From contig FTLJ01000642.1 of assembly GCA_900155495.1 (NCBI GenBank), positions 1 through 64,000 on the forward strand: a DNA stretch of 64,000 nt, read 5' to 3'. This stretch comes from Porogramme epimiltina (Eukaryota; Basidiomycota; Agaricomycetes; Polyporales; Polyporaceae). Positions within the stretch are counted from its first letter, which is position 1. Every line of letters starts with the position of its first letter. The notes beneath the pieces were generated by a model. That model was not told the origin of the DNA. It saw only the letters and a program-made list of their open reading frames with translations, and did not search any database. A program made the translations under genes and the position numbers. Positions 20,982-33,837 of the stretch are shown here, one piece after another.

Positions 20982-22101
20982 ATGGTCGACTCCTCATGGA
21001 TATCCACATTGGGCACCATTGGCATGGCCGTAGGTCCTCCCCTCGTTTACGCTGACCAGGCGTATTCGATTGTGAAGAAACAGTACGCAACATATCCTCC
21101 GCTCGAATGCTCATACTCAATCTAGCCCCATTAGAGACTCGACGGGGTTCTCCCGTGATGTTTGTGCAATCCTGTGAGGTCACACTACTATCCGTCGGTG
21201 TCCTCGCCCTGACTGTGCGTAGTCTCATGGCCAACATCACTCGTTGTTTCTTTTGGTTGGGGGACCGTTTCGAGATCGCGCTCTTGGTGCAGTCTCTACT
21301 CATGATTGTGGCGCAGGTATGTTATATCATTCACAACTCCCGGAGATGTACCCAAGGAGAGCCAATGTCGGTCTTTAGCTCGCTCTGCTATACATCTGTA
21401 TACGTTTCCGTCCCAAGTTAAGCCCCGAAAACCTTGGAGTGTCGACACGACCGCTTTCGTTCTGGCAGTGGTCCAACTACACCCAATATCTCGAGTTCCT
21501 CGCCGCCTTTACGTGAGTGTGTTCAAGCATGCGCGGGACCTCTTCCCCCTGACAGACGGTCGTCGTACAGGCTCTGTCAGGCAATCCTATTCTTGATCCT
21601 TGGTCGAGTACAAAGCTTCGTCTCTATTCTGGGTTTTGTTGCTTTGGGTCTGGAAAGCACACTACCTATTCCACAACTAATTAGGTGAGCATGCGAGGTA
21701 TCCGGTATAAACGCCGTGTGGCTTACACCTCTACAGTAACTATAAGCAACGTTCGCTGTATGGATTCCGGATGTCGACGCTCCTGGGTTGGTTTGGAGGG
21801 GATGCGTACAAGTGAGTGCCTTTTTTCTGTACCGCTCGGCCAGTGTGCTGAAGGAATTGTGTTTGTTCAGGACGGTATATTTCTTCCTCAAGCAATCACC
21901 GCTCCAATTCAAGGTGTGCGGAATCTTCCAGCTGTCTATAGATTGCGGTGCGCCAGTTTTGCCTGCCTGCCCGCCAGCCTAGCACTTATATGACTCTTTG
22001 CAGCCATTGTTGTGCAGCGCCTTGTGTACGGAAATGCGCCGCCTGCGGCAACGCTGTTGGATGACGACGATGTAGAGCAGGCCCTGGCACTGGCGGAGTA
22101 G
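20982..22101 (+). CDS. ANY1: PQ-loop membrane protein (Any1/Cfs1, SLC66A2-like)
   Basis: Eight exons: 20982-21082, 21126-21173, 21223-21316, 21379-21512, 21571-21684, 21737-21811, 21871-21947 and 22004-22101; 246 residues, all phases consistent. Hydrophobic segments run almost end to end. The first repeat reads IGMAVGPPLVYADQAYSI followed by STGFSRDVCAILLMANITR. The second PQ motif is LESTLPIPQLISNYKQRSLYG. The order of segments matches the yeast Any1/Cfs1 and human PQLC1 (SLC66A2) group, linked to Golgi/endosome lipid asymmetry and antagonism of the flippase Neo1. Function here is by family analogy. The acidic tail (LLDDDDVEQALALAE) is unremarkable. The gene is unusual only in having eight exons for 741 coding bases. 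Confidence 0.85.
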
Positions 22102-22469
22102 TACGCGATTAGGACTGCTATGTATTTATTAGGTTGTACGCCGCGCAGTCAGCGCGCAGGGATATACGCAGCGATGTTTGCTGCGGACATAGAGAAGAGG
22201 CTCCGCTGGGGTGTGATGAACGAGCAGGTGCTTCGCCGCATTGCGGTGGGCTCGGAGCAGGAGTGGGCAAGGGCGGGCGGAGAAGCGCGCGTGAGGCACA
22301 GGTCGCGTCGCCAAAAACGGAAAGGCACACACGTCAACTGCTTTCGTCCCCCCCGCTCATCCTTGCTCACCCACCCCCACCCCCCGTCCCCTCTCACACA
22401 CCCACCGCCCTGCTGCAGGACAGAACTGCGACGGGTTCGACGCGTCTCCCTTAACGACCCACGCGCATC
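22102..22469. promoter_or_regulatory. Promoter of the clathrin heavy chain gene
   Basis: Same-strand spacer of 368 bases. It ends in a strongly C-rich tract (about 22345-22420) just upstream of the start. Confidence 0.5.
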
Positions 22470-25400
22470 ATGGATATTTCAAAGCCCATCGCGTTCTGTG
22501 AACACCTCCAGCTCTCTGCCATCGGCATCCAACCTGCTTCCATATCTTTTCAGGTCTGCCTCCCTTGGACGTCTGCGTGTTCGACACAGTTGTGCTGACC
22601 AAAGACATTAATCTGCACCCCAGACTCTCACATTAGAGTCCGACCACTTCATCTGCGTTCGGGAAAAGGTCAATGAAGCCAACCAGGTCGTCATCGTAGA
22701 CCTCGCCGATGCGAACAATGTCCTCCGGAGGCCAATAACGGCCGACTCGGCCATTATGCATCCTCACCAGAAGATTCTTGCTCTCAAGTGTACGTCCGTT
22801 TTCTCTGCCGGCTGTTCTTACAATCTCACTCGCTTCATTCCAATTAGCCGGTCGCACACTCCAGGTCTTCAACATCGAGACTAAGCAGAAAGTCAAGTCC
22901 CACGTCAGTAACGAGGACATCATCTTCTGGAAATGGATTTCGGACTCTACCCTCGGCCTCGTCACGGAGACGTCTGTTCACCATTGGTCCATCACCGACG
23001 CGACGTCCCCTCCTCAGAAGATCTTCGACCGTCATCCCACCCTCGTCGGTTCTCAAATCATTAACTACCGCACGACTACAGATGAGAAGTGGCTGGTATT
23101 GGTTGGCATCTCCGGCAACACGACCAACCCTGCCGCGTTCAAGGTCAAGGGCAACATTCAGCTCTACAGCCGGGAGCGTGGTGTTAGCCAGCCAATTGAG
23201 GGCCACGCTGCTGCGTTCGCGGAGATAAAGCTGGATGGACACCAGAAGCCGACGAAACTCTTCACTTTCTCCGTGAGGACTGCGACTGGCGCAAAGGTAC
23301 GTAGAGTGTCTCGTCGGTCATGGACACACTATGAACGGATCATCATCCCCGCAGTTGCACATCGTCGAGATCGACCACCAGGCTCCTGACCCTCCCTTCA
23401 CCAAGAAGGCCGTGGATGTCTACTTCCCTCCCGAGGCGACCAACGACTTCCCGGTCGCCATGCAAGTCTCTCAGAAGCACGGCATCGTCTACCTTGTCAC
23501 CAAGTACGGCTTCATCCACCTGTACGACCTCGAGTCAGGCGCGTGCCTCTACATGAATCGGATTTCTGGAGAGACTATTTTCGTCACGGCTGAGCACGAG
23601 GGCTCCAACGGTATCATTGGTGTCAACAAGAAGGGCCAGGTCCTGAGCGTGTCTGTGGACGAGCAGACCGTGATCCCCTACATCCTGACGACCCTTAACA
23701 ACACGGAACTCGCGTTCAAGTTGGCTAGCCGGGCAAACCTCCCTGGTGCAGACGACCTCTACATCAAGCAATACCAACAACTCTTCCAGAGCGGTCAGTA
23801 CGGCGAGGCTGCGAAGGTCGCAGCGAACTCTCCAAGGGTATGTTTACTCGTGTAAGATTATGAGCCTTGTACTGACCTTCATGTGTAGGGTATTCTTCGC
23901 ACTGCGCAAGTCATTGAGTCGTTCAAGCAGGCTCCCTCGCAACCCGGCGGTCTCTCACCGATTCTTCAATACTTCGGTATCCTCCTGGAGAAGGGCGAAC
24001 TTAACCAGCTCGAGAGTATGGAACTCGCCCGTCCCGTGCTTCAGCAGGGCCGCAAGCAACTGCTCGAGAAATGGCTGAAGGAGAACAAGCTCACCTGCAG
24101 CGAAGAGCTTGGTGATGTTGTCCGCCCTCACGATATGACTCTTGCTCTCTCTGTCTACCTTCGCGCCAATGTTCCTCACAAGGTGATTGCGTGCTTCGCC
24201 GAGACGGGTCAGACAGAGAAGATTGTCCTCTACGCAAAGAAGACCGGTTATACCCCCGATTACGTTGGCCTCCTGCAATCCATTATGCGTGTAAACCCTG
24301 AGAAGGGTGCGGAGTTCGCTGCACAGCTCGTAAAGGATGAGGCTGGTCCTCTTGTTGATGTGGAACGAGTACGTGCTTGTTCATTTGTTGGTCGAGTCTG
24401 CCGCTCACTCCATGTTCTAGGTGGTCGATATCTTCATGTCACAAAACATGATCCAACCTGCGACGTCGTTCCTTCTCGAGGCGCTCAAAGACAACAAGCC
24501 TGAGCAGGCGCACCTTCAGACTCGTTTGCTCGAGATGAACCTGCTCCACGCCCCTCAAGTTGCAGATGCGATCCTCGTCAATCAGATCCTCACACATTTC
24601 GACCATCCCCGTATTGCCAACCTCTGCGAGAAGGCCGGCTTGCTGCAGCGTGCCCTCGAGCTATATGAAGACCTTGCGGATATCAAGCGCGTTATCGTGC
24701 ATGCCAATGTCTTCCCCGCGGAGGTATGTCTCTAATATTTACACTCGAGAACCTTTCTCACACGCATCACAGTGGCTTGTGGACTACTTCAGCCGCCTCA
24801 CGACGGAGCAGTCCTTTGCATGCATGCAGGAGATGCTTCGGGTCAACATCCGCCAGAACCTCCAAATCGTCGTTCAGATCGCCACGAAGTATTCGGATAT
24901 TCTCGGGCCCGTCAAGCTCATCGAGATGTTCGAGTCCTTCAAGACATACGAGGGTCTCTACTACTACCTTGGATCAGTCGTCAACCTTTCCACTGACCCA
25001 GAGGTTCACTTCAAGTACATCCAGGCCGCGACGCGCACCGGCCAGATCCGCGAAGTGGAGCGTATCTGCAGAGAGAGCAACCACTACAACCCCGAGAAGG
25101 TCAAGAACTTCCTCAAAGAAGCCAAACTGTCCGACCAGCTCCCTCTGATCATCGTCTGCGACCGCTTCGACTTCGTCCACGATCTTGTACTCTACCTCTA
25201 CCAGCGTGGCTTGACCAACTTCATCGAGGTCTACGTCACCCGTGTCAACTCCGTCCGCACTCCTCAGGTTATCGGCGGCCTTCTCGATGTTGACTGCGAC
25301 GAGGGGACGATCAAATCCCTTCTTGCCTCGGTGCCGGGCAACTTCCCTATCGACGAGCTTGTCCATGAAGTCGAGACTAGGAACCGGCTGAAGTTGATCC

Positions 25401-28400
25401 TCCCTTGGCTTGAGGCGCGCGTGCAGCAGGGGAGCCAAGACGCACCTGTCTTCAACGCCTTGGCCAAGATCTACATCGACTCCAACAGCAACCCGGAGCA
25501 GTTCCTTAAGGAGAACAACGTGAGTGGTTGACTGCCCTATCTGTCGATGTGCTGCTGACAACTCTGGTATTGTAGCTCTACGAACCGCTTGTGGTCGGCA
25601 AGTTCTGCGAGGCCCGCGACCCGTATCTCGCGTACATTGCGTATGCTAAGGGCTTCTGTGATGACGAACTCATCCACATCACCAATGAGAACGCCATGTT
25701 CAAGCAGCAAGCTCGGTACCTCGTTCGCAGGCGTCAACCTGACCTATGGGCTCAGGTCCTTCGTCCCGACAACATGCACCGTCGTCAGCTTATCGACCAA
25801 ATCGTTGCAACCGCGTTGCCAGAGAGCACTGACCCTGATGATGTTTCGATCACCGTGAAGGCGTTCTTGACCGCCGACCTGCCTCTCGAACTCATCGAGT
25901 TGCTCGAGAAGATCATCTTGGAGCCTTCGCCGTTCAGCGACAACAGGAACCTCCAGAACTTGCTCATGCTCACCGCTGTCCGCGCGGACAAGGGCAAGGT
26001 CATTGGTTACATCGACAAACTCCAGAACTACGACACCGCCGAAATCCCCAAGATTGCGATCGAGCACGGCCTTTACGAGGAAGCATTCCTTATTTACAAG
26101 AAGTACGAACAGCACGCAGAGGCCATCAACGTGCTCGTCGAGCATGTCGTTTCTCTCGATCGTGGTGTGGACTACGCCAACAAGGTCAACAAGCCTGAGG
26201 TCTGGAGCCGTCTCGCTAAGGCTCAGCTCGACGGTCTTCGGATCAAAGACTCCATCGGTAAGCTGGCATACATGGACCTACTTTTGAACCTACCCTGATC
26301 ACATGTGCAGACTCGTACATTAAGGCTGAGGACCCATCGAACTTCGTCGAGGTCATCGAGATCGCCAGTCGTGCGGGCAAGTCGGACGACCTCGTGCGCT
26401 ACCTCCAGATGGCGCGCAAGTCGCTCCGCGAGCCTAAGATTGATACCGAGCTTGCATACGCGTATGCGAAGACCGACCGTCTCCATGACATGGAAGACTT
26501 CCTCGCGATGACGAATGTCGCTGATGTGCTTGAGGTCGGAGAGAAGTGTTTCGAGGATGAGCTCTACCAAGCTGCCAAGATATTGTTCTCAAGCATCTCT
26601 AACTGGGCACGTCTTGCCACTACGCTCATCTACCTCGGCGAGAACCAAGGCGCGGTCGAGAGTGCGCGGAAGGCTGGTAACACCCAGTGAGCATCATATT
26701 CTTGGTATCAGGAGTGATTTACTGACTGCCCCGCAGGGTCTGGAAACAGGTTCACGCAGCCTGCGTCGAGAAAGCAGAGTTCCGTTTGGTATGTTCTTTG
26801 TCTATACGTCTTCTCCGCGTACTCACTACCAAATCTTCTAGGCGCAAATTTGCGGTCTGAACATCATTGTTCACGCGGTATGTGTGTCCTCCCCGTTAAA
26901 CCTACTCATGAGTCTCATCGATTCCCCAGGAGGAGCTCCCGGCCTTGGTACAATCTTACGAGCGACGTGGATACTTCGATGAAGTTCTGTCCCTCCTCGA
27001 GGCCGGCTTGAGCTTGGAGCGGGCGCACGTACGTTCCGCCATCCTCTCACTGAGCAACACGATGCTAATATGGAGTTCAGATGGGCATCTTCACCGAGCT
27101 TTCCATCCTGTACAGCAAGTACAAGCCCGAGAAGCGTAAGTCGGCGTCTACTTCGCACAACAGCATCCTGACCTTGCTTTTACAGTCATGGAGCACTTGA
27201 AGCTTTTCGTCTCCCGCATTAACATCCCCAAGGTCATCAAGGCCGCAGAGCGCGCACACCTCTGGCCCGAACTCGTCTTCCTGTACATTAAGTATGACGA
27301 ATTTGTGAGTATCAATTTCGAAAACGATCCATAACACTGTCACTAATAGTATTCATAGGACAACGCTGCCCTTGCCATGATTGAACGTTCGGCCGATGCG
27401 TGGGAGCACAACCAGTTCAAGGACGTCATCGTACGGGTCGCAAACGTCGAGATGTGAGACTTGAACTAATAAGACCCTGATTAATGCTGACCTTGTACGA
27501 CAGCTACTACAAGAGTTTGACGTTCTACCTTCAAGAACAGCCAACCCTTCTCACGGACTTGCTCTCGGTGTTGATTCCCCGCATCGACCACGGCCGCGTT
27601 GTTCGCATGTTCCAGCAGATCGATCATATACCCCTCGTTCGCTCCTATCTCATCGCCGTTCAACATGTGAGGCATCTCCTTGTCTGATGATTGAGCAGAC
27701 TTCTTACTAGACTGGTTCATAGCTCAACATCGAGGCCGTCAACGATGCGTACAACAACCTGCTCATCGAGGAGGAGGACTACAAGACACTCCGTGATTCG
27801 ATCGACAGCTTCGACAACTTCAACAACATCAAGCTTGCCCGGGACCTTGAGAAGCATGAGCTGCTCGAGTTCCGTAGGCTTGCAGCCCATCTTTACAAGG
27901 TAAATACGATCTCCCTGCATCATTATCCCGATATTGACGCCAGTTTTAGAAAAACGGCAAGTGGGAGGAGTCGATCGCACTGTCGAAGCAGGACAAGCTT
28001 TACAAGGACACGATCGTCACCGCTGCGACGTCTGCTTCGACCGAGATTGCAGAGGACCTCCTCTCGTACTTCGTCGACATCGGCAACAAGGAGTGCTTCG
28101 CTGCAACCCTCTACTGTTGTTTCGACCTCTTGCGCGCTGACATCGTGGAGGAGATGTCATGGCAGCACGGTCTCAACGACTTCTACATGCCGTACAAAAT
28201 TCAGCGGACAAGGTCGCTTGTCGATAAGGTAAGCAGTCACATATAGCTCTAGGAGCGCCATCTTGGGTGGTGACTAACTTGTTTTCGAAGCTCGCCGCTC
28301 TTGAGAAAGAGGTGAAGGAGCGGTCGAAGAAGGACACGGAGAAGGAGCAGAAGGAAGCCGAAGTGCCTCTCATCGAGCCTGGCTTCGGTGGCCGGTTGAT

Positions 28401-28566
28401 GTTGACCCAAGGCAATGGTTTCCCTGCACAAGCACCGCCGCCTATGATGATGCCCAACGGCACCGGGTTTGGCATGCCTCCTGTGCGTCAAATTTCCTTG
28501 CGTCTACGTTGCACGATACTCACGATTCTTGTTGCTTAGGCGATGACCGGCTTTGGAGGGTTCTGA
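22470..28566 (+). CDS. CHC1: Clathrin heavy chain, complete
   Basis: Twenty exons: 22470-22553, 22624-22789, 22848-23296, 23355-23837, 23889-24368, 24421-24723, 24773-25519, 25576-26257, 26311-26686, 26737-26788, 26842-26877 (36 nt), 26930-27028, 27081-27135, 27186-27304, 27359-27453, 27504-27666, 27723-27899, 27950-28228, 28291-28482 and 28540-28566. They sum to 5,064 bases and 1,687 residues, the normal length. The N-terminal propeller (residues 1 to about 330) contains [20 protein letters not shown]. The rest is helical clathrin repeats, for example [20 protein letters not shown] and [19 protein letters not shown]. The C-terminus has the trimerisation region ([17 protein letters not shown]) and a Met/Gly/Pro-rich end with [10 protein letters not shown]. 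It forms the triskelion leg of clathrin coats at the plasma membrane, trans-Golgi and endosomes. Introns crowd toward the 3' half. Confidence 0.98.
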
Positions 28567-29506
28567 TCTGGATGGTAACGTGGAATATAGTTGTATACAC
28601 CGGACTTGCTGTAATTCGTCGTACATGTCGTAGCTTTCGTTAATACGTCTACATGGTCTTCCTTTCCTCTAATCGCGGTGATGCATGGGGCTACACATTG
28701 GTGATGCTCCTCGTGCAGGATGTCTGCATCGAGACTGGTGTATTTCCCATGGTGCGCCTTCGTACCCTCGCAACATGTGTAGTTGCACCAACGGGCCAGC
28801 GGCACACGAGATATGCCTGTGACAGTGTTTCCCCCGATAATTCGGAACCGCCTGAACTGTCGAAAGTCCGTGCAGGACGGTCTCGGAGTCAGCAGATCGA
28901 GCCCCAGGAAGTCGCGGAAGTCAAGGGCGCCCCTCCACGGAAATTCCTGCACGCCAGACAGAAGACATGGCACTGATAGACGTACACATCTCACGCGCGG
29001 CGGGGACTGTGGGTGCTTCCAACTCCGGCTAGATGTCGAAGGAGGTGGTTTGGCGCGCGAAATTGGTTTTGCAGATTCCAGATTCGGGTTGTGAAGATTG
29101 TAGCCGGCGTGCCCTACAAAAGTGATCCCATGCGACCTGCCAAAGTACCCGGGTCGATGCATGGATGCACGGTTATCCTTGTGGCCACCGCGCTGGCATC
29201 ACTGGGGTTGCTTTGGGATAAACCACCCCCAAGGCGCCTTGCTAAGGAATGGAATCTAGGACGAATATAATACTATTCCCAAGAGCGTAAGTAATAGACG
29301 TACAGATAGAGAGCCCTAGCGATTACAAAGTGGTACGAACGCGATGAATGAGCGAGACTAACGAGCGATACGAGTGGAGATACAGTGGGGTACATGCGTA
29401 CATAGGCCGAGAAGGCAAGCATAAGCAGCACGCGCAACTAGGAGACCTGCGGGTCGTAACAAGAAGATATCGTCATTAAACAACGGGAACTAGAAGGCTA
29501 GAACGC
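28567..29506. other. Convergent intergenic region, no gene seen
   Basis: 940 bases between the 3' ends of the clathrin gene and TF-2. It must hold both 3' UTRs. Open frames up to about 200 codons on the minus strand (28536-29162) show no family resemblance and no splice context. I see no tRNA-like B box or other RNA gene. Confidence 0.5.
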
Positions 29507-32500
29507 CTAAACCTGATTGAACTGAGCAAACAAGTAATTCCAAGACGTCGTCGGGTCCGACGGGCCCATGTGATGGTGGGTCTGCACCGGTGAGTGCGCC
29601 ACGTATTGCCCGTGCTGTGGATGGTGATGGTGGTGCGGATGGGCGTGATGGGGGCTCGCCATTTGCACGTTGTGTTGTCCGAGGTGGTCGTAGCCTCCAT
29701 ATTGCACCTGGCCAATGTCGACGGCGAGGCCCTGCATGTGTGGAGGGACATGCTGAGGTCCCGGAGCCGACGGTTGCGGCTGCGGCTGCGGCTGCGGATG
29801 CGCGTGCACACCCTGTTGCCAGTCGTTCATATCTGGTGCCGTGTAAGGGTACCCATATACGTCCGTCGTTTGCATGTATCCGCCGCCATTCCACTGTGTA
29901 CTCTCTGGGATCACCGGCGAGGTCGCCTCGATCGTTGAAGGTGGGGTCTCGGGCGACATGTAGAGCGGCGCGCTCTGTTCAACGGGGCTCACCGACGACT
30001 GCTGCGACGAGCCTTGTGGGGACGGCGATGAGTATGCGGGGGACTTGCGCGACACCAACCGGGTCTTGCCTCCAAGGGCCGCGAATTCCTCATCCTCCTC
30101 CTTGATGCCCATCTCGCCGGGCGATCCGTCTTGAGGACTCATCTGAGAAGGCGCGCCGTTGAGAGCTTGCTTGGCGGCTAGTGCTCGGGCTTTGAGCTTG
30201 CGTAGGACCGGCTAGGAATAGCACGCATCGGCAAACGGCATGTGGGCGCGATAGGGAGCGGGAACTTACCAGGACTTTGGCTGCGCCAGGATTAGACGAC
30301 ACTTGAGTAAACAAGTTGAGGGCGGCATCGAGATTGGAGAGGGCCGATGGCGCTAGCGCCATTGTGGGGCACTTCGTCGCGATAGACCCCAGAACGATCT
30401 GTGCCACCATCATCAGGAGTCCATCCAGGGGGGCAGGGGTGAGAGGCACAATACACATACCGCGCAGGAGAAGACATGCGTAAAGAAGAACCACATCCGC
30501 TCCGTCAGGCCGGGATGTTGAGAGTACAAGCTCCTCACGAGCCCGACGAACGAGCAGGCGCTGTTGTAGGCGGCGAGGACGGACGGCGCATACTTGCTTC
30601 CCAGCGGGTCGCCTGGATGGTCCTCCAGCGCCTTCGCGAAGAAGCCGCGGTGCATATAGAACAGCGCTGGATAGCATCATGACGACACCGGCGGCAGCGC
30701 CAGAGTCAGCGTTGCATCCGGACACCGGGATAAAGGAGGTGAAACGTACATATCTCCCGGATACAGAAGGCCGTACAGCGTTGCATCGTAAGCTGGACCG
30801 GAGGCTGAACGTGGGGTCCCTCGAGCGACGAGCCGCCGAAACCGGGCACGCGGAGGGAAGGCGGCACGTAGAAGTCGCGAACCTTCTTGTCGAGCTCGTT
30901 GACGGCGTGGTAGCGAGGGACCCTGGCACCGAAGACTTGTTCATGCACCACGCTGAGGCACTTGAAGGAGAAGCGGTGTTTCCAAGCGTCAACTAGGAGA
31001 GGGGGTTCGGGGCACGTCAGCGGCCAGGTAGGGGGGCTGGTGAGAGGTGTCTACGGCGTGGTAAGAGGTAAGTGAACTCACAGGTCATCTCCAACTCTCC
31101 CTCGTCGTTCTTGGTCGTCTCGTGGGGCATTTGACAGTCGATGAAAGCGTTGGCGAAAGACGGAGGGCGGCCATAGGTCAAACTCTGCGGAGGAACGTGG
31201 TGGTGGGGTAGGGTCAAGAGAGGGGTCTCACACGGCGAGAGGAGGGTGCGCACCTGCCACGAGTCGTACGTATACAGCTCGTAGAAAAGCGACCGTCGCC
31301 GGAGAGCCTCCTGGGGGTCCAGGTTCCACTTGCCGCTATCACGATCTGGAAAAGAGCTATCGGTTGGAATTTGCAGAGAGGGGGGCAGATGAGCGGGGAC
31401 GGCTCACGGAGGCCCAGCTGGCGGACGAAAATGCGTCAGGACCCTGAGTGCGGACTGAAACGAGAGGCGGACTCCAGGCACTCACGCTTTGCGCCAATTT
31501 GACCGCGACCCCCATGAGGGCCCAGCGGGGTCCATCGACGAAGGAGAAGAACATGTATTGGCACATGAGGATCTGCTCACGTGCGATGAGCAAGGATCCG
31601 TGGACATCGGTGCGAAGCCACGGCAACGGTGCGCGGGGGGCGACTACCGTGCGGCTAATCTATGGATATAAGGGCTTGAGATACGCACCAACGCCTGGAT
31701 GGCGGGAATCGACTGCGACTCCAAGATGGAATCCACGCTGAGCGCAGCGCGGCCGAGTTGGAAGTAGCGCGTCGCCTCGTCGGAGAGGGCCGGCTGGCTG
31801 AGGTCGAAGAGGGCGCCGAGGGCGAGGACGAAGCAGACGACGGCGGTGCGGTGGGACGCGATGTGCGTCGAGTCGCTCTCCATTCGCTGGTCATAGACTC
31901 GGGAGAAGACGGCCTGCTCGAACTCGGCTTCGCGAATCGGGTGGTACCTGCGGAGCAGACATTCCATTAGCGACGGCCCCCCTCTAGCGGTAGGCGGGCA
32001 AAAAAGCCTGGGCTCAGAAACTCGCGGTCGCTGTGACGTACATCCATGCTGCGTGTTTGAAGTATATTTCGACCAGTTCGCGGGCCCGCGCGTGGTCAGG
32101 AAGGGACGCTAATACGGAACTGCGGATTCCGGCCGCTGTTTCGTTGACGGCGGCATAGAAGGGGAAGGAATGGCTAAGCCATGGGATTTCTGTAGGCAAT
32201 TGCATCTGAGGGCCGTCTTCCTCTTCCTCACTACCTGCCTCATTCTACACGACAACGGGTGGCTAAGTAACCGAAATGTAACTACGTATTGACGGCGGCC
32301 GCATACCTGCAACAAGTACTACATCCGGGAAAATATTTGGTGAGCATCACGGGCTTTGAACCGGGCTGCGTGGGAGGAAAGAACAACGTACCCAAGCATT
32401 GGCCATTCCGCCGTAGAATTTGGTATGGCCGGACTCGGTGATCGATCTGTAAGGGTGGGATTAAGGTTAGGAGATAGTGTTGTGAGATCTGGGAGATCGG

Positions 32501-33206
32501 GAAGCATACAGGGAGCCGACGTTAATAGATTCGACTACATCTTGCTCTTGCTCCTGCTCCTGCTCTTCCTGGGACTCCCGCTCGAGTGGCCGCTTTAGGG
32601 CACGGAGTTCGTCCGTGAGGAGCGGATGAAGATCAGGAGAAAGATTTCCGTGAGCGTCTTGGAGGGCGTCCTCGAGCGCGCGAACACGGTTTGCTAATAG
32701 AGTGATCTTGTCGTGGAGGACCTCGGTGTTGGCGAGGACGAAGCTGCCAATGGGGATAGAGGTTAGCGAGCCCCGGCGACAAAACTAGGAGCGGGCCCGC
32801 GGAGGACGGAGCTGACGGCGTGACATACCGATTGCCCTTGCCGGTAGTGAGAGAACCTAGTGGCGCGTTTGAGGAATGGTTAGCGGGGACGAGGATCGCG
32901 GGTCAATATAAGAAAATAAGCAACAGACCATCAGGGCATATAGCGGCACAGCCCTTCTTGACGCAACTCGCGCAGGGGAACACACGGGAACATCTTGATT
33001 GGGAGGGTGAGGCCTGGGCGCAGAAAGACGCTAAATGTATGCACGTACCGTAGTTTGAGACTAGGGGTGGTACGGGAAGATGCGTAGAGGTGAATATCGC
33101 GCGGAGCTCCAAACGGTGGTGTCGGGGCGTACCGTCTGCACTCGGCACAAGATAAGGTGGCATTGCGCCTTTTTGATTTGGAAACGAGCTGGCTGGAGGA
33201 CGACAT
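29507..33206 (-). CDS. Fungal Zn2Cys6 transcription factor TF-2, paralogue of TF-1
   Basis: Seventeen exons: 33206-33133, 33060-33049 (12 nt), 32993-32929, 32856-32829, 32743-32510, 32446-32392, 32318-32307 (12 nt), 32244-32042, 31947-31689, 31572-31486, 31417-31408 (10 nt), 31345-31254, 31184-31082, 30992-30750, 30666-30461, 30398-30270 and 30211-29507; 838 residues, frame intact. The zinc cluster reads SCAECRRLKLRCSRVFPC then CVKKGCAAICPDG. A coiled coil (LHDKITLLANRVRALEDAL) follows. The Fungal_trans-type domain carries GLHRDSGKW and LTYGRPPSF. The tail is rich in Gln, Pro and His. Five exons (28, 10, 243, 206 and 129 nt) have the same length as in TF-1, so the two genes derive from one duplication. 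It should act as a nuclear DNA-binding regulator; its targets are unknown. Confidence 0.92.
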
Positions 33207-33837
33207 GCAGGGTATATGCTAGCTAAAGACGAGGGACAGGCGGGACGGGGCGGGAGAGGTGGCGGAGGCGGAGACAGGGCGAGGGGCGGGGCGTAGGAGT
33301 CGGCGCGCCAATCGGCGGGTACTTGGCGGGTACATAGCACCACTCGCCCGGGCCCTCCTCACGCTGTCGACCCAGACGCCCGCGCGGACCGCCCGTGCGA
33401 CAGGCACAGCGCCAGCGATTGCACTCTTGAATCTCCTTCAGCAGCCGTTGATCGTCAAATCCCCCGTCCATGCCGCGCATCCAACCACGGCCCAGCCCGC
33501 CCTCTCCTTCCAGTCCTCCAAATGCCCGCTCCGTGTCCGCCCCTCCTCTCGCGCTCTACGCACATGCCTCCCCCGTTGCCTCTCCCACACCGCTCGCCAC
33601 CCTCCCCGACGCCGCCCCGCGTGTGTCACCCGCCGCGATGCACTCACTCGATTGCGCGCGGTCGAGCCACATCTGCTGCGCGAGAAGTCAGAACTCCCGC
33701 ACCGCCCGGGCACAGACAGGCCGGCCAACGATCAAAGTCCGGCGAAGCAGGAATCAGGAATCAGGAGTCAGGATGTAGCATTCACGCGCCGCTCCCGCGA
33801 CGCCACCCGTAAGCCCGACTACATCTCGCGCGTACAC
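33207..33837. promoter_or_regulatory. Promoter of TF-2 and 3' end of BFR2
   Basis: 631-base spacer between two minus-strand genes. It includes a G-rich run just upstream of TF-2 (33240-33300). It also has a short AGGAATC-type direct repeat (about 33748-33771, three imperfect copies) near the BFR2 3' side. Confidence 0.45.

Noticed and set aside
28536..29162. Possible gene between clathrin and TF-2
   Set aside because: The open frame overlaps the last clathrin exon region, has no recognisable domain, and sits in convergent 3' UTR space.
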